A stretch of DNA of 64,000 nt from Klebsiella aerogenes KCTC 2190 (GCF_000215745.1 NC_015663.1:744001-808000); one strand, 5' to 3'; counted from the first letter of the stretch, positions 1 to 11,882 are shown. The notes: a model not told the origin generated them from the letters alone. Program-made: numbers and translations.

Positions 1-1004
1 GCTTCAGCGACGGCTACCTGCGCGGCGATGACGACGAATGGCGTTTTCTGTGGCTGACCACCGCTGACGGCCGCCATCGTATCGCCGTCGGCCAGGAGTG
101 GGATTATCGCCGGGAAATGGCGATGGATATCGTTACCTCGCAGCTCACGCCGTGGCTGGTCGCGCTACCGCTGATGTTCGTGCTGCTCATCGTGCTATTA
201 AGCCGTGAGCTGGCGCCATTGAAGAAACTGGCTCGAACCCTGCGCCAGCGCGCGCCGGATTCGGCGGAACGTCTGTCGGACGACAAAATCCCTTCAGAAG
301 TTCGCCCGCTGGTCGATGCCCTGAATCAGCTATTCAGCCGTACCCACGAAACCATGCTACGCGAGCGTCGCTTTACCTCTGATGCCGCCCATGAGTTGCG
401 CAGCCCGCTGGCGGCGCTGAAGGTGCAAACCGAAGTCGCCCAGCTTTCAATGGACGATCCCGAAGGTCGGGATAAAGCGTTGGCGCAATTACATCAGGGC
501 ATCGACCGCGCCACTCGGCTGGTCGATCAATTACTTACGCTGTCGCGGCTGGATTCCCTTGCGCAACTGGATGACGTGCAGCCGGTCGCCATCGACGACC
601 TGTTGCAGTCGGCTGTAATGGAGATGTATCACCACGCGCAGCAGTCCGCCATTGAGTTACGCCTGCATCTGAACGCCAGCAATATCGTCCGCACCGGCCA
701 GCCGCTGCTGCTCAGCCTGCTGGTACGCAATCTGCTGGATAATGCCGTGCGCTATAGCCCGCGCGGTAGCCGGGTGGATATCACCCTTTCCGCCCGCGAA
801 TTCCGGGTTCGCGACAATGGTCCAGGCATTAGCCCGCAAGCGCTGGCGCGCATTGGCGAGCGTTTTTATCGCCCGCCGGGCCAGGATGCCCCCGGCAGCG
901 GATTAGGCTTATCGATCGTTCGCCGCATCGCCGCACTGCACGGCATGCGGGTTGATTTTGCTAACGCGCGCGACGGCGGCTTCGAGGCGCGCGTTTACTG
1001 GTAG
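1..1004 (+). CDS. qseC: Sensor histidine kinase QseC (3' part)
   Basis: C-terminal part of the QseC inner-membrane sensor kinase, which phosphorylates the response regulator QseB. The frame is already open at base 3, so the 5' end lies outside the window. Visible in order: the end of the periplasmic domain, a membrane segment (around PWLVALPLMFVLLIVLL), HAMP-like linker, the H-box in DAAHELRSPLAALK with the phospho-accepting His, N-box LVRNLLDNAVRY, and G-boxes VRDNGPG and GSGLGLSIV. The whole C-terminus closely resembles E. coli QseC, and mdaB and ygiN follow as in E. coli. Partner qseB would lie just upstream of the window. Confidence 0.95.
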   Translation, partial: FSDGYLRGDDDEWRFLWLTTADGRHRIAVGQEWDYRREMAMDIVTSQLTPWLVALPLMFVLLIVLLSRELAPLKKLARTLRQRAPDSAERLSDDKIPSEVRPLVDALNQLFSRTHETMLRERRFTSDAAHELRSPLAALKVQTEVAQLSMDDPEGRDKALAQLHQGIDRATRLVDQLLTLSRLDSLAQLDDVQPVAIDDLLQSAVMEMYHHAQQSAIELRLHLNASNIVRTGQPLLLSLLVRNLLDNAVRYSPRGSRVDITLSAREFRVRDNGPGISPQALARIGERFYRPPGQDAPGSGLGLSIVRRIAALHGMRVDFANARDGGFEARVYW

Positions 1005-1057
1005 CCACATTATTGCCAAAAATGCAAAAGACTTTGCACATTTTGCTCATTTTACTG

Positions 1058-1072
1058 CCCCGCTTCGCGGGG
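1058..1072. other. GC-rich hairpin after qseC
   Basis: Perfect 6-bp stem (CCCCGC / GCGGGG) with a TTC loop lies 50 bases after the qseC stop and about 40 before mdaB. No T-run follows on either strand, so it is a weak terminator at best. It may instead stabilise the end of the qseC transcript. Confidence 0.35.
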
Positions 1073-1110
1073 TAAAATTGCTGACAAATTTAATAGGTTG
1101 AGGGCAAAAA

Positions 1111-1692
1111 ATGAGCAACATCCTGATTATCAACGGGGCGAAAAAATTCGCTCACTCTAATGGCCAATTGAACGACACCCTGACCGAGGTCGCGGATGGT
1201 TATCTGCGCGACGTCGGGCATGATGTTAAAATCGTCCGCGCGGAGAGCGAGTACGATGTAAAAGAAGAAGTGCAGAATTTCCTGTGGGCCGATGTGGTTA
1301 TCTGGCAGATGCCAGGCTGGTGGATGGGCGCGCCCTGGACCGTGAAAAAGTACATGGATGACGTCTTCACCGAAGGCCATGGCGCTCTGTACGCCAGCGA
1401 TGGCCGTACCCGCTCCGATGACAGCAAAAAATATGGCTCCGGCGGATTGATTCAGGGCAAACAGTACATGCTGTCGCTGACCTGGAACGCGCCGATGGAA
1501 GCCTTCACCGATAAAGATCAGTTCTTCCACGGCGTCGGCGTTGATGGCGTTTACCTGCCGTTCCACAAAGCCAATCAGTTCCTTGGCATGAGCGCGATGC
1601 CGACCTTTATCGCCAACGACGTAATTAAAATGCCTGACGTTCCACACGTCATCGCAGAATATCGCAAGCATCTGGCCGAGATTTTTGGTTAA
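1111..1692 (+). CDS. mdaB: NADPH:quinone oxidoreductase MdaB
   Basis: Flavodoxin-fold NAD(P)H:quinone reductase that makes two-electron reductions of quinones, avoiding semiquinone radicals; cytoplasmic, FAD-dependent in the family. 193 aa, the same length as the E. coli protein. The N-terminal beta strand ILIINGAKKF and the motif PGWWMGAPWTVKKYMDDVF are typical of the MdaB family. A GAGG Shine-Dalgarno stands about 8 bases before the ATG. ygiN follows after 35 bases, so the two quinone-redox genes are probably cotranscribed. Confidence 0.95.
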   Translation: MSNILIINGAKKFAHSNGQLNDTLTEVADGYLRDVGHDVKIVRAESEYDVKEEVQNFLWADVVIWQMPGWWMGAPWTVKKYMDDVFTEGHGALYASDGRTRSDDSKKYGSGGLIQGKQYMLSLTWNAPMEAFTDKDQFFHGVGVDGVYLPFHKANQFLGMSAMPTFIANDVIKMPDVPHVIAEYRKHLAEIFG

Positions 1693-1727
1693 CTAGAAGC
1701 CTACACACAGAAGGAGTTGAGTTAACC

Positions 1728-2042
1728 ATGTTAACAGTGATTGCCGAAATTCGTACTCGTCCGGGCCAACACCACCGTCAGGCGGTACTGGATCAGTTCG
1801 CTAAAATTGTCCCTGTGGTACTGCAGGAAGAAGGCTGCCACGGCTACGCGCCGCTGGTTGACCACGCCGCCGGCGTGAGTTTCCAGACCTCCGCCCCGGA
1901 TTCGATCGTAATGGTCGAGCAGTGGGAAAGCGTCGCGCATCTCGAAGCGCATCTGCAAACGCCGCACATGAAGGCTTACGCCGAAGCGGTAAAAGGCGAC
2001 GTGCTGGAAACCAGTATCCGCATTTTGCAGGCTGGCGTATAA
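1728..2042 (+). CDS. ygiN: Quinol monooxygenase YgiN (ABM fold)
   Basis: Small antibiotic-biosynthesis-monooxygenase (dimeric ferredoxin-like) protein of 104 aa. E. coli YgiN reoxidises menadiol to menadione, so with MdaB it may form a quinone redox cycle. The start has a strong AAGGAG Shine-Dalgarno. The motif EQWESVAHLEAHLQTPHM is characteristic of the ABM fold. The gene ends just before a strong bidirectional terminator shared with convergent parE. Confidence 0.93.
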   Translation: MLTVIAEIRTRPGQHHRQAVLDQFAKIVPVVLQEEGCHGYAPLVDHAAGVSFQTSAPDSIVMVEQWESVAHLEAHLQTPHMKAYAEAVKGDVLETSIRILQAGV

Positions 2043-2062
2043 GCCCGACAGAAGTAAGAAGT

Positions 2063-2089
2063 AAAAAGGGAGCCTGAGGCTCCCTTTTT
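2063..2089. terminator. Bidirectional terminator between ygiN and parE
   Basis: Stem GGGAGCC / GGCTCCC with a three-base loop, flanked by an A-run on the left and a T-run on the right. It can therefore terminate ygiN on the plus strand and parE on the minus strand. Confidence 0.9.
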
Positions 2090-2112
2090 CGCATCTGGCG
2101 GCTGACGTCGGC

Positions 2113-4038
<1,926 letters not shown>

Positions 4039-4614
4039 TTAGCGCAGGCCCAGAAAATCGATAATCTGGGTGAAATGATCTTCAAAGCCAACAAATGCGT
4101 GATTACCGCCCTCCTCGACCGTTTGACGGCAGGAGGCGAAGTAGTCAACAGCCTGGCGGTAATCAAGCACTTCATCGCCCGTTTGCTGCAATAACCAGAT
4201 AAGGTCAGGCGCTTCCAGCGGGTCGATATGCATGACTTTAAGATCGTAAATATGGCGAGACTCTAGCACATATTGCTGCCCGGTGTACGGATTCTCATTG
4301 GGGCCAAGAAAATTGTTCAGCAGTTCAAATGGCCGCACCGCCGGGTTAATCACCACCGCCGGCAGCATAAAACATTGCGACAGCCAGGTGGCGTAGTAGC
4401 CGCCCAACGACGACCCCACCACGCCTAACGGCTCGCCGCCGTGCTCCAGCACGATGGCTTCCAGCATCTCTGCCGCCTGCGCCGGGAAAGCAGGCAGTTC
4501 CGGCACCACCATGTTAATTTCCGGGTGGTACTGCGCCAGCCACGTTTTCAGCGCCGTCGCTTTTGCCGAGCGCGGCGAGCTGTTAAATCCGTGCAGATAA
4601 AGAAGAGTAGACAT
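4039..4614 (-). CDS. yqiA: Esterase YqiA (alpha/beta hydrolase)
   Basis: Small alpha/beta-hydrolase of 191 aa. E. coli YqiA shows esterase activity toward palmitoyl-CoA and p-nitrophenyl esters. The opening [16 protein letters not shown] and nucleophile elbow GSSLGGYYA (G-x-S-x-G) are visible, with a plausible catalytic His in [11 protein letters not shown] near the end. Its ATG shares one base with the cpdA stop (TGATG), so translation is coupled. Confidence 0.93.
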   Translation of the reverse strand: MSTLLYLHGFNSSPRSAKATALKTWLAQYHPEINMVVPELPAFPAQAAEMLEAIVLEHGGEPLGVVGSSLGGYYATWLSQCFMLPAVVINPAVRPFELLNNFLGPNENPYTGQQYVLESRHIYDLKVMHIDPLEAPDLIWLLQQTGDEVLDYRQAVDYFASCRQTVEEGGNHAFVGFEDHFTQIIDFLGLR

Positions 4615-5441
4615 CAGTATCCTTCTGAAGCGATATCCGGGTGAAACTCGGCGCCGCTGAGACGACAGACTTCAGTCGTCAACACGCCATCAGGATGCAG
4701 TTCAAGCCAGCGCCAGCCTGGAGAGACGGTATCGAGGGTGAAATTAGCGCAGTGCGGCTTAAACTGCACGCAGGTCGATGGCGTCGCCATCATCCGCCGC
4801 CCGTTCCAGTCGAGATCCAGCTCCTGGTGAATATGGCCGCATAGCAGGTGCTTAACCCGCGGATAGTTGCTCAGGATGTGGTCTAACGCCCCGGCGTTGC
4901 GCAGGCTATGCTGATCGAGCCAGCTGCAGCCCGCCGGCAGCGGATGATGATGCAGTAACAGCAGCGTGTAGCGCTCAGGTTCCGCATTCAATTGATGCTC
5001 AAGCCACTCCAGTTGGAAATCGCTCAGCTCGCCGTGAGGCACGCCAAAGACCTGGCTGTCCAGCAGCAGGATTTGCCAATGATCGCCCAACAGGACGCGT
5101 TTTGCGGGAGAGATGCCGGCATCGTGCAGCGTGCTGTACATTGCCGGTTGGAAATCATGGTTTCCCGGCAGCCAGACGCAGGGTGCGGCAAAGCTCGCGA
5201 TGCCTTCAGCGAAATGCTGATAGGCCGCGGCAGAGTGGTCTTGCGCCAGATCGCCTGTTGCTACAATCAGGTCGCATTCACGCTGTGAGGCATGTATCGC
5301 ATCCAATACAGCCTGATAACTTTCCCAGGTATTGATACCCAACAGCGTTTCATGTTTTTCAGCAAACAGGTGAGTATCAGTAATTTGTAATATCCTGACT
5401 CTGGCCTCACCAGCCAGAGGTAGGTTTAACAGGCTTTCCAA
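4614..5441 (-). CDS. cpdA: 3',5'-cyclic-AMP phosphodiesterase CpdA
   Basis: Metallophosphoesterase that hydrolyses cAMP and so lowers CRP activity. 275 aa. Metal-binding motifs in order: ITDTHLF (D-x-H), [24 protein letters not shown] and CGHIHQE. The start is TTG, as in E. coli cpdA, with AAGGA six bases upstream. It lies inside the parE operon and overlaps yqiA by one base. Confidence 0.95.
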   Translation of the reverse strand: MESLLNLPLAGEARVRILQITDTHLFAEKHETLLGINTWESYQAVLDAIHASQRECDLIVATGDLAQDHSAAAYQHFAEGIASFAAPCVWLPGNHDFQPAMYSTLHDAGISPAKRVLLGDHWQILLLDSQVFGVPHGELSDFQLEWLEHQLNAEPERYTLLLLHHHPLPAGCSWLDQHSLRNAGALDHILSNYPRVKHLLCGHIHQELDLDWNGRRMMATPSTCVQFKPHCANFTLDTVSPGWRWLELHPDGVLTTEVCRLSGAEFHPDIASEGY

Positions 5442-5465
5442 ATGGTGTCCTTAGGTTTCACGACG

Positions 5466-5888
5466 CTAACAAACCGGAATCGCCATCGCTCCATGTGCTA
5501 AACAGTAACGCAGCCAGTCGGCCAGAAACTGATTAATTTGATGCTTTTCGTCGCGTTGATGCAACTTTTTATTAGGGTAATCATATCTCGCTTTGAAGCG
5601 AAAAATCTGCTGACTTGAACACACTTCAGCCACCATGGCGTCGTGATACAGGCGCACCGTCATTGACGGCAGGCTCCAGTAGCTCACCGCAGGCATAGTC
5701 TGTTCTATTGTCACTAATGTAGTGTAGCGGGTCGATTCGACCACCGTTAATCGATATTGCGCCGCCCCCACCTGATAGTTCGCCATATCGCCGACCGCCT
5801 CAGTGCGAGGCAACAGGCGGCGCAGCTGGGCGAAATTGGTTTCGCACAGGCGCATCATTTCCGGGAAGTCAGGTGTATAACGCTTCAT
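5466..5888 (-). CDS. yqiB: DUF1249 family protein YqiB
   Basis: 140-aa cytoplasmic protein of the DUF1249 family, biochemical function unknown. The opening [20 protein letters not shown] is the conserved YqiB start. No signal peptide or membrane segment is seen. Its ATG is separated from the nudF stop by one base, and it sits in the conserved nudF-yqiB-cpdA-yqiA-parE operon. Confidence 0.9.
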   Translation of the reverse strand: MKRYTPDFPEMMRLCETNFAQLRRLLPRTEAVGDMANYQVGAAQYRLTVVESTRYTTLVTIEQTMPAVSYWSLPSMTVRLYHDAMVAEVCSSQQIFRFKARYDYPNKKLHQRDEKHQINQFLADWLRYCLAHGAMAIPVC

Positions 5889-5889
5889 A

Positions 5890-6519
5890 TTATTTCCACT
5901 CGTTTCGTAAGCTATGATAATGCAGCTGCAGCCATTGCAGGGCGATGACAGAAGCCGCGTTGTCGATTTTCCCCTCTTCTACCCACTGGTAAGCCTGTTC
6001 CCGGCTCACCACATGCACCCGAATATCCTCGTTTTCTTCGGCCAGGCCGTGAATGCCTTTTGCTGTCGATGCATCAACTTCGCCCACCAGGATCGATAAC
6101 CGCTCGCTGGTGCCGCCTGGGCTTGCCAGATAGCTTAATATTGGTTTGGTGCGCCCAACTTCAAGCCCGGCCTCTTCCAACGCTTCCCGGCGGGCGACAT
6201 CTTCTACCGTTTCGCCTTCTTCTATCATCCCGGCGACCATTTCCAGCAGCCACGGGCTCTCGCTGGTATCATAGGCGGCAATGCGGATCTGCTCGACCAG
6301 CACAACTTCATCACGCACCGGGTCAAAGGGTAGCAAGACGGCGGCGTGCCCGCGCTCAAAAATTTCGCGGGTAACCTCGCCGCTCATCCCGCCGTTAAAC
6401 AGGCGATGGCGAAAACGATACAAATCGAGCGAAAAAAAACCGCGATAGAGCGTTTCCCGTGCAATAATTTCTACATCGTTTTTAGAGAAGGTAATTCCCT
6501 GCTGATTAGGTTTGCTCAT
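5890..6519 (-). CDS. nudF: ADP-ribose pyrophosphatase NudF
   Basis: Nudix hydrolase that splits ADP-ribose to AMP and ribose-5-phosphate. The Nudix box runs from [18 protein letters not shown] into EEAG, matching Gx5Ex7REUxEExGU. The start is placed at 6519 (MSKPNQQ), where AGGA stands about 8 bases upstream; an in-frame ATG 18 bases earlier has no Shine-Dalgarno. This gives 209 aa, the E. coli length. It is the first gene of the parE operon and diverges from tolC. Confidence 0.94.
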   Translation of the reverse strand: MSKPNQQGITFSKNDVEIIARETLYRGFFSLDLYRFRHRLFNGGMSGEVTREIFERGHAAVLLPFDPVRDEVVLVEQIRIAAYDTSESPWLLEMVAGMIEEGETVEDVARREALEEAGLEVGRTKPILSYLASPGGTSERLSILVGEVDASTAKGIHGLAEENEDIRVHVVSREQAYQWVEEGKIDNAASVIALQWLQLHYHSLRNEWK

Positions 6520-6613
6520 TGTCTGTGTCCTGCTCATCCGAAAGTAGGGATTTATAGGCCGTTTGGCTACCGTTTTACGGCCTGTATGTTAGATTGGTGC
6601 AAATTACCGCCCT

Positions 6614-6632
6614 ATGGCACGTAACGCCAACT
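6614..6632 (+). promoter_or_regulatory. Marbox (MarA/SoxS/Rob site) of tolC
   Basis: ATGGCACGTAACGCCAACT fits the marbox consensus AYnGCACnnWnnRYYAAAY at nearly every fixed position. It lies about 85-100 bases before the tolC start, in the nudF-tolC divergent spacer. E. coli tolC-ygiABC is known to be activated by MarA, SoxS and Rob through a site here. Confidence 0.7.
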
Positions 6633-6714
6633 TTTTACGGCGACAGAGTCGATACAATCAGCGATTATTTTTAGAATTTGAGTAGCGCTAAATGCTTCAC
6701 AACAAGGAATGCAA

Positions 6715-8169
6715 ATGAAGAAACTTTTTCCCATCCTTATCGGCCTGGGCCTGACTGGCTTCAGCGCCATGAGCCAGGCAGAGAACCTGTTGCAGGTTTA
6801 TCAGCAGGCGCGTATTAGCAACCCTGACCTGCGTAAATCGGCAGCCGATCGCGATGCTGCATTCGAAAAGATCAACGAAGCGCGAAGCCCATTACTGCCG
6901 CAACTCGGTCTGGGCGCGGATTATACCTATACCAGCGGGTTCCGTGATTACAAAAACCAGAACTCCAACGTCACCAGCGGTTCATTGCAGTTAACGCAAA
7001 CCCTGTTCGATATGTCGAAATGGCGCGCGTTGACCCTGCAGGAAAAAGCGGCGGGCATTCAGGATGTCACCTATCAGACTGACCAGCAAACGCTGATTCT
7101 GAATACCGCGACGGCTTACTTTAAAGTCCTGGCCGCTATCGATACGCTCTCCTATACCGAAGCACAGAAACAGGCCATCTATCGTCAGTTGGACCAAACC
7201 ACCCAGCGCTTTAACGTGGGCCTGGTTGCCATCACCGACGTACAAAACGCCCGCTCGCAATACGACGCCGTGCTGGCAAATGAAGTGACCGCGCGTAACG
7301 ACCTCGACAACGCCGTTGAAGAGCTTCGTCAGGTCACCGGCAACTACTACCCGGAGCTGGCGTCGCTGAACGTTAACGGCTTCAAAACCAGCAAACCGCA
7401 GGCGGTGAACGCGCTGCTGAAGGAAGCGGAAAACCGCAACCTGTCGCTGCTGCAGGCGCGTCTGAACCAGGATCTGGCTCGTGAGCAGATTCGCCAGGCG
7501 CAGGATGGTCATTTACCTACTCTTGATTTGAATGCTTCTACCGGTGTCTCTAATAACCGTTACAGCGGTTCCAAAAACATTTCCCAGGACGCCGATGTCG
7601 GGCAAAACAAAGTCGGCCTGAGCTTCTCCCTGCCGCTGTATCAGGGCGGGATGGTTAACTCACAGGTGAAACAGGCGCAGTACAACTTTGTCGGCGCCAG
7701 CGAGCAGCTGGAAAGCGCGCACCGCAGCGTGGTGCAGACCGTGCGTTCGTCGTTTAACAACGTGAATGCCTCCATCAGCAGCATCAATGCCTACAAACAG
7801 GCCGTTGTCTCTGCGCAGAGCTCCCTGGATGCGATGGAAGCGGGTTATTCGGTGGGTACGCGTACCATCGTTGACGTGTTGGATGCGACCACCACGCTGT
7901 ACAACGCCAAGCAGCAGCTCTCCAACGCCCGTTATAACTACCTGATCAATGAGCTGAACATCAAGTCCGCTCTCGGCACGCTGAACGAGCAGGATCTGAT
8001 CGCGCTGAACAACACGCTGGGTAAAGCGATTCCGACTTCACCAGACAGCGTCGCGCCGGAAAACCCGCAGCAGGACGCCGCCGCTGACGGTTATGCGAAC
8101 ACCGCATCCGCACAGCCGGCTGCCGCCCGTACGACGAAGACCAGCGGTTCTAATCCGTTTAGCCACTAA
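6715..8169 (+). CDS. tolC: Outer membrane efflux channel TolC
   Basis: Trimeric outer-membrane channel-tunnel for AcrAB-type efflux pumps and type I secretion. 484 aa from the ATG at 6715; an ATG two codons earlier abuts the AAGGA and is less likely. The signal peptide MKKLFPILIGLGLTGFSAMSQA ends with cleavage before ENLLQVYQQA. Two OEP repeats each carry NARSQYDAVLA-like or NARYNYLINELNIKSALGTL helices. The C-terminal tail is rich in Ala and Pro, as in enterobacterial TolC. ygiB and ygiC follow. Confidence 0.97.
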   Translation: MKKLFPILIGLGLTGFSAMSQAENLLQVYQQARISNPDLRKSAADRDAAFEKINEARSPLLPQLGLGADYTYTSGFRDYKNQNSNVTSGSLQLTQTLFDMSKWRALTLQEKAAGIQDVTYQTDQQTLILNTATAYFKVLAAIDTLSYTEAQKQAIYRQLDQTTQRFNVGLVAITDVQNARSQYDAVLANEVTARNDLDNAVEELRQVTGNYYPELASLNVNGFKTSKPQAVNALLKEAENRNLSLLQARLNQDLAREQIRQAQDGHLPTLDLNASTGVSNNRYSGSKNISQDADVGQNKVGLSFSLPLYQGGMVNSQVKQAQYNFVGASEQLESAHRSVVQTVRSSFNNVNASISSINAYKQAVVSAQSSLDAMEAGYSVGTRTIVDVLDATTTLYNAKQQLSNARYNYLINELNIKSALGTLNEQDLIALNNTLGKAIPTSPDSVAPENPQQDAAADGYANTASAQPAAARTTKTSGSNPFSH

Positions 8170-8184
8170 TCGTTGAACGCGATG

Positions 8185-8218
8185 ACGCCTCGTCTGGCCT
8201 TCGGGTCAGGCGGGGCGT
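8185..8218 (+). other. Long hairpin downstream of tolC
   Basis: Fifteen-bp stem with three G-U pairs and a TTCG tetraloop (arms 8185-8199 and 8204-8218). No T-run follows, so it more likely protects the tolC mRNA end or weakly attenuates read-through into ygiBC than terminates fully. Confidence 0.5.
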
Positions 8219-8335
8219 TAAACGTAAGGCAACGTAAAGACCTCCGCTTTTCCCCTCTTTCGCTTCATTTTCCACCACTCATACTCTATCCTGAGCGTTG
8301 ACAAACGCACTACCACTGGGTCCTGGAAGACAAAT

Positions 8336-9007
8336 ATGAAACGGACAAAAAATATTAATCATGCGTCGTTCCGCAAAAGCTGGAGCGCTCGCCACCTGAC
8401 GCCGGTCGCCCTTGCCGTCACCGCCGTCTTTATGCTCGCCGGTTGCGAAAAAACTGACGAGACGGTTTCTCTGTATCAGAACGCCGATGACTGCTCCGCG
8501 GCTAACCCAAGCAAAGCCGCAGAGTGCACCACCGCCTACAATAACGCGGTGAAAGAAGCCGCGCGCACCGCGCCAAAATACGCCAGCCGTGAAGACTGCG
8601 TCGCCGAGTTTGGCGAAGGCCAATGCCAGCAGGCGCCGGCTCAGGCTGGCGTCGCCCCGGAAAACCAGGCGCAGGCGCAAAGCAGCGGCAGCTTCTGGAT
8701 GCCACTGATGGCCGGCTACATGATGGGTCGCCTGATGGGCGGCGGCATGGCCGCGCAGCAGCCGCTGTTTAGCTCGAAGAACCCGGCCAGCCCGGCCTAC
8801 GGCCAGTACACCGATGCCAGCGGTAAGAGCTATGGCGCGGCGCAACCGGGCCGTACCATGAACGTGCCGAAAACCGCGATGGCGCCGAAACCGGCCACCA
8901 CCACGACCGTCACCCGTGGTGGTTTCGGCGAATCCGTCGCTAAGCAATCGGCGATGCAGCGTAGCGCCGCGGGCTCCAGCTCCTCTTCACGCTCGATGGG
9001 CGGTTAA
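8336..9007 (+). CDS. ygiB: DUF1190 family protein YgiB
   Basis: 223 aa. The N-terminus has a basic stretch, a hydrophobic segment ([14 protein letters not shown]) and a Cys resembling a lipobox, though it sits about 45 residues in. Conserved paired cysteines occur in [18 protein letters not shown] and [13 protein letters not shown] Gly/Met-rich centre ([16 protein letters not shown]) and a Ser/Thr-rich tail follow. Function unknown. ygiC starts six bases after its stop; in E. coli both belong to the Mar/Sox/Rob-controlled tolC-ygiABC unit. Confidence 0.88.
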   Translation: MKRTKNINHASFRKSWSARHLTPVALAVTAVFMLAGCEKTDETVSLYQNADDCSAANPSKAAECTTAYNNAVKEAARTAPKYASREDCVAEFGEGQCQQAPAQAGVAPENQAQAQSSGSFWMPLMAGYMMGRLMGGGMAAQQPLFSSKNPASPAYGQYTDASGKSYGAAQPGRTMNVPKTAMAPKPATTTTVTRGGFGESVAKQSAMQRSAAGSSSSSRSMGG

Positions 9008-9012
9008 GCGGC

Positions 9013-10173
9013 ATGGAAAGAATCAGCATTACCGAGCGCCCGGACTGGCGCGAGAAAGCGACCGAGTATGGCTTCAACTTTCACACCATGTACGGCGAGC
9101 CATACTGGAGCGAAGAGGCCTACTACAAGCTGACGCTGGCGCAGGTTGAAAAGCTCGAAGCGGTCACCGCCGAGCTGCATCAAATGTGTCTACAGGTCGT
9201 TGAGAAAGTGATCGCCAGCGACGAGCTGATGACCAAATTCCGCATCCCTAAGCACACCTGGGGCTTTGTGCGTCAGTCGTGGAAAACCAACCAGCCGTCG
9301 CTGTACTCGCGTCTGGATCTGGCCTGGGATGGCGTGGGCGAACCGAAGCTGCTGGAAAACAACGCGGATACGCCAACCTCGCTATATGAAGCAGCGTTCT
9401 TTCAATGGATCTGGCTGGAAGATCAGCTTAACGCCGGTAATCTGCCTGCCGACAGCGATCAGTTCAACAGCCTGCAGGAAAAGCTGATTGAACGCTTCGG
9501 CGAGCTGCGTGAACAATTTGGCTTCCAGCTGCTGCATATGGCCTGCTGCCGCGATACCGTTGAAGACCGCGGCACCGTACAGTATCTGCAGGACTGCGCG
9601 GCAGAAGCGGGCGTCGCCACCGAGTTCCTGTATATCGAAGATATCGGTCTTGGCGAAAAAGGTCAGTTTACCGATTTACAGGATCAGGTCATCGGTAATC
9701 TGTTCAAGCTCTATCCGTGGGAATTTATGCTGCGCGAGATGTTCTCCACCAAGCTGGAAGACGCCGGCGTACGCTGGCTGGAGCCTGCATGGAAGAGCAT
9801 TATCTCCAACAAGGCGCTGCTGCCGATGCTGTGGGAAATGTTCCCCAACCACCCTAACCTGTTGGCGGCTTACTTCAGCGAAGATAACCATCCGCAGCTT
9901 GAGAAGTACGTCATTAAGCCGATCTTTTCCCGCGAAGGCGCCAACGTGTCGATCGTTGAAAATGGCAAAGTGGTGGAGGCGGTGGAAGGTCCGTACGGGG
10001 AAGAAGGCACCATCGTGCAGGAGTTTTATCCGCTGCCGAAATTTGGCGATAGCTATACGCTGATTGGCAGCTGGCTTATTAACGACCAGCCTGCCGGGAT
10101 CGGCATCCGTGAAGATCGGGCGCTGATCACCCAGGATCTTTCGCGTTTCTATCCGCACATTTTCGTCGAATAA
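9013..10173 (+). CDS. ygiC: YgiC, glutathionylspermidine synthase-like ATP-grasp protein
   Basis: 386-aa member of the glutathionylspermidine synthase (GSP_synth) family, an ATP-grasp fold that ligates amines to peptides; the substrate of YgiC is not established. Recognisable parts: [19 protein letters not shown] (nucleotide/Mg region), [15 protein letters not shown], and [15 protein letters not shown] in the ATP-grasp core. Soluble, no signal peptide. Tightly linked to ygiB; a strong terminator follows. Confidence 0.9.
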   Translation: MERISITERPDWREKATEYGFNFHTMYGEPYWSEEAYYKLTLAQVEKLEAVTAELHQMCLQVVEKVIASDELMTKFRIPKHTWGFVRQSWKTNQPSLYSRLDLAWDGVGEPKLLENNADTPTSLYEAAFFQWIWLEDQLNAGNLPADSDQFNSLQEKLIERFGELREQFGFQLLHMACCRDTVEDRGTVQYLQDCAAEAGVATEFLYIEDIGLGEKGQFTDLQDQVIGNLFKLYPWEFMLREMFSTKLEDAGVRWLEPAWKSIISNKALLPMLWEMFPNHPNLLAAYFSEDNHPQLEKYVIKPIFSREGANVSIVENGKVVEAVEGPYGEEGTIVQEFYPLPKFGDSYTLIGSWLINDQPAGIGIREDRALITQDLSRFYPHIFVE

Positions 10174-10178
10174 CGGCA

Positions 10179-10211
10179 AACCCCGGCAACCTGAGTGGCC
10201 GGGGTTTTTTC
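10179..10211. terminator. Terminator between ygiC and ygiD
   Basis: Nine-bp stem AACCCCGGC / GCCGGGGTT with an 11-base loop, followed by a T-run on the plus strand. It terminates ygiC; a shorter A/T flank means weaker action on convergent ygiD. Confidence 0.88.
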
Positions 10212-10228
10212 ATGTGCGATAGCTGCCG

Positions 10229-11023
10229 TTACGCGGCGCCCACGACCACCGACAGCATGCTCAGCGACCCCATTTCCATCCCTTCGACCGGGATCGTTAT
10301 CGGCTCTTCACCATCCCACGCTCCCAGAATATAGAGCAGCGGCAGGAAGTGCTCAGCCGTTGGGTTAGAGAGCGAACCACCTTCATGGCTTAAATAATTC
10401 ACCAGCGGATGCGCTTCGACCGGCCCTTTCCAGTTCAGATTCGCTTTGACATAGTCGTTAAACGACTGGGCCCACGGATACGGCGTGCTTTCGCCATGCC
10501 AGCGCGCGGTACGCAGGTTATGCACCACGTTGCCGCTCGCCACCAGCATAATGCCTTCATCACGCAGCGACGCCAGCTTACGCCCCATCTCCAGATGCCA
10601 TGCCGCGGGCTTAGTGCTATCGATACTTAACTGAACCATGGGAATATCGGCATCAGGGTACATTTTTATCAGCACTCCCCACGAACCGTGGTCAAAACCC
10701 CACGCCTCTTTATCGAGGGCGACGGGCACCGGCGCCAGCAGGTCAACCAGATGCTGCGCCAGCTCCGGCGATCCCGGCGCAGGGTAGTGCGTATCGTATA
10801 AGGCCTGCGGGAAACCGCCAAAATCATGAATGGTTTTCGGCGCTTCCATCGCCGTCACGCCCGTCCCGCGAGTAAACCAGTGCGCGGAAATAACCACGAT
10901 AGCTTTCGGCCGCGGCAGCGTTTCGCCGAGATGACGCCAGGCGCGGGTATAGATATTATCTTCCAGCACGTTCATCGGGCTACCATGGCCTAAAAACAAC
11001 GCTGGCATACGGGTACGGGACAT
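10229..11023 (-). CDS. ygiD: 4,5-DOPA-extradiol-dioxygenase-like protein YgiD
   Basis: 264 aa, LigB/extradiol dioxygenase superfamily. E. coli YgiD can open the ring of L-DOPA to betalamic-acid-type products; the natural substrate is unknown. Metal-site histidines are expected in FLGHGSPMN, ISAHWFTRGTG and HGSWGVL, with ASGNVVHNLR matching the family. AAGGATA lies before the ATG at 11023. It diverges from nothing nearby: ribB on the same strand is 205 bases away. Confidence 0.92.
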   Translation of the reverse strand: MSRTRMPALFLGHGSPMNVLEDNIYTRAWRHLGETLPRPKAIVVISAHWFTRGTGVTAMEAPKTIHDFGGFPQALYDTHYPAPGSPELAQHLVDLLAPVPVALDKEAWGFDHGSWGVLIKMYPDADIPMVQLSIDSTKPAAWHLEMGRKLASLRDEGIMLVASGNVVHNLRTARWHGESTPYPWAQSFNDYVKANLNWKGPVEAHPLVNYLSHEGGSLSNPTAEHFLPLLYILGAWDGEEPITIPVEGMEMGSLSMLSVVVGAA

Positions 11024-11184
11024 GATGGTATCCTTCAGTAGGGAGTATTTGATTCCTTCACATTACGCGCTTTTAGCCGCAGATAAACTCAGATAAGCGT
11101 GATGATCATCATCAGAAAATTTGAAGGTGAAAAATCTCTCCCATGTACCCGCAGAGAAAGCATATTAGCTCGACCCAGAAACAA

Positions 11185-11208
11185 CAAAGCCCACCGTAAA
11201 GTGGGCTT
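11185..11208 (-). terminator. Terminator of ribB
   Basis: Eight-bp stem AAGCCCAC / GTGGGCTT with a 6-base loop just past the ribB stop. On the minus strand it is followed by a T-rich stretch (TTGTTGT). The rest of the 205-base ygiD-ribB spacer holds no gene; E. coli K-12 has zupT in this interval. Confidence 0.7.
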
Positions 11209-11228
11209 GTCATCAGAACAGCGGTAAC

Positions 11229-11882
11229 TTAGCTGGCTTTGCGATCGTGCTCGCGGCGGTAAGCCACCAGGTCTTCAATGGTGACCACGGCCATGTTGTG
11301 CTGCTGAGCGAACTTGATGCACTCCGGCGCGCGCGCCATGGTGCCATCGTCGTTAGTCAGTTCACAGAGAACGCCTGCCGGTTTAAAGCCCGCAAGGGTC
11401 ACCAGGTCGATGGTCGCTTCAGTGTGGCCGCCGCGGGTCATTACGCCGCCTGGCTGCGCGCGCAGCGGGAAGACGTGGCCCGGACGGTTGAGATCGGAGG
11501 GTTTCGCGCCATCGGCAATGGCGGCGCGCACGGTCGTGATGCGGTCAGCGGCGGATACGCCGGTGGTTACGCCTTCTGCCGCTTCAATGGTCACGGTAAA
11601 GCCGGTGCCGTAGGCGCTGGTGTTGTTCTCCACCATCATCGGCAGGTCAAGCTGCTTGCGGCGATCTTCGGTCAGGCACAGGCAGACAATGCCGCTGCCG
11701 TGACGAATGGTCAGCGCCATTTGCTCAACGGTCATGGTTTCGGCGGCGAAAATCATATCGCCTTCGTTTTCACGGTCTTCATCATCAAGCACCATCACAC
11801 CGCGGCCTTCGCGCAGTGCGTCTAAAGCGTGTTCCACACGTTCAAAAGCGGTACCAAAAGAAGAAAGGAGCGTCTGATTCAT
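11229..11882 (-). CDS. ribB: 3,4-dihydroxy-2-butanone-4-phosphate synthase
   Basis: Riboflavin-pathway enzyme converting ribulose-5-phosphate to L-3,4-dihydroxy-2-butanone-4-phosphate plus formate. 217 aa, monofunctional (no GTP cyclohydrolase II domain). The acidic metal motif [10 protein letters not shown] is near residue 33, with [27 protein letters not shown] and [12 protein letters not shown] following. GAGG stands before the ATG. Control is by the FMN riboswitch upstream. Confidence 0.97.
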   Translation of the reverse strand: MNQTLLSSFGTAFERVEHALDALREGRGVMVLDDEDRENEGDMIFAAETMTVEQMALTIRHGSGIVCLCLTEDRRKQLDLPMMVENNTSAYGTGFTVTIEAAEGVTTGVSAADRITTVRAAIADGAKPSDLNRPGHVFPLRAQPGGVMTRGGHTEATIDLVTLAGFKPAGVLCELTNDDGTMARAPECIKFAQQHNMAVVTIEDLVAYRREHDRKAS

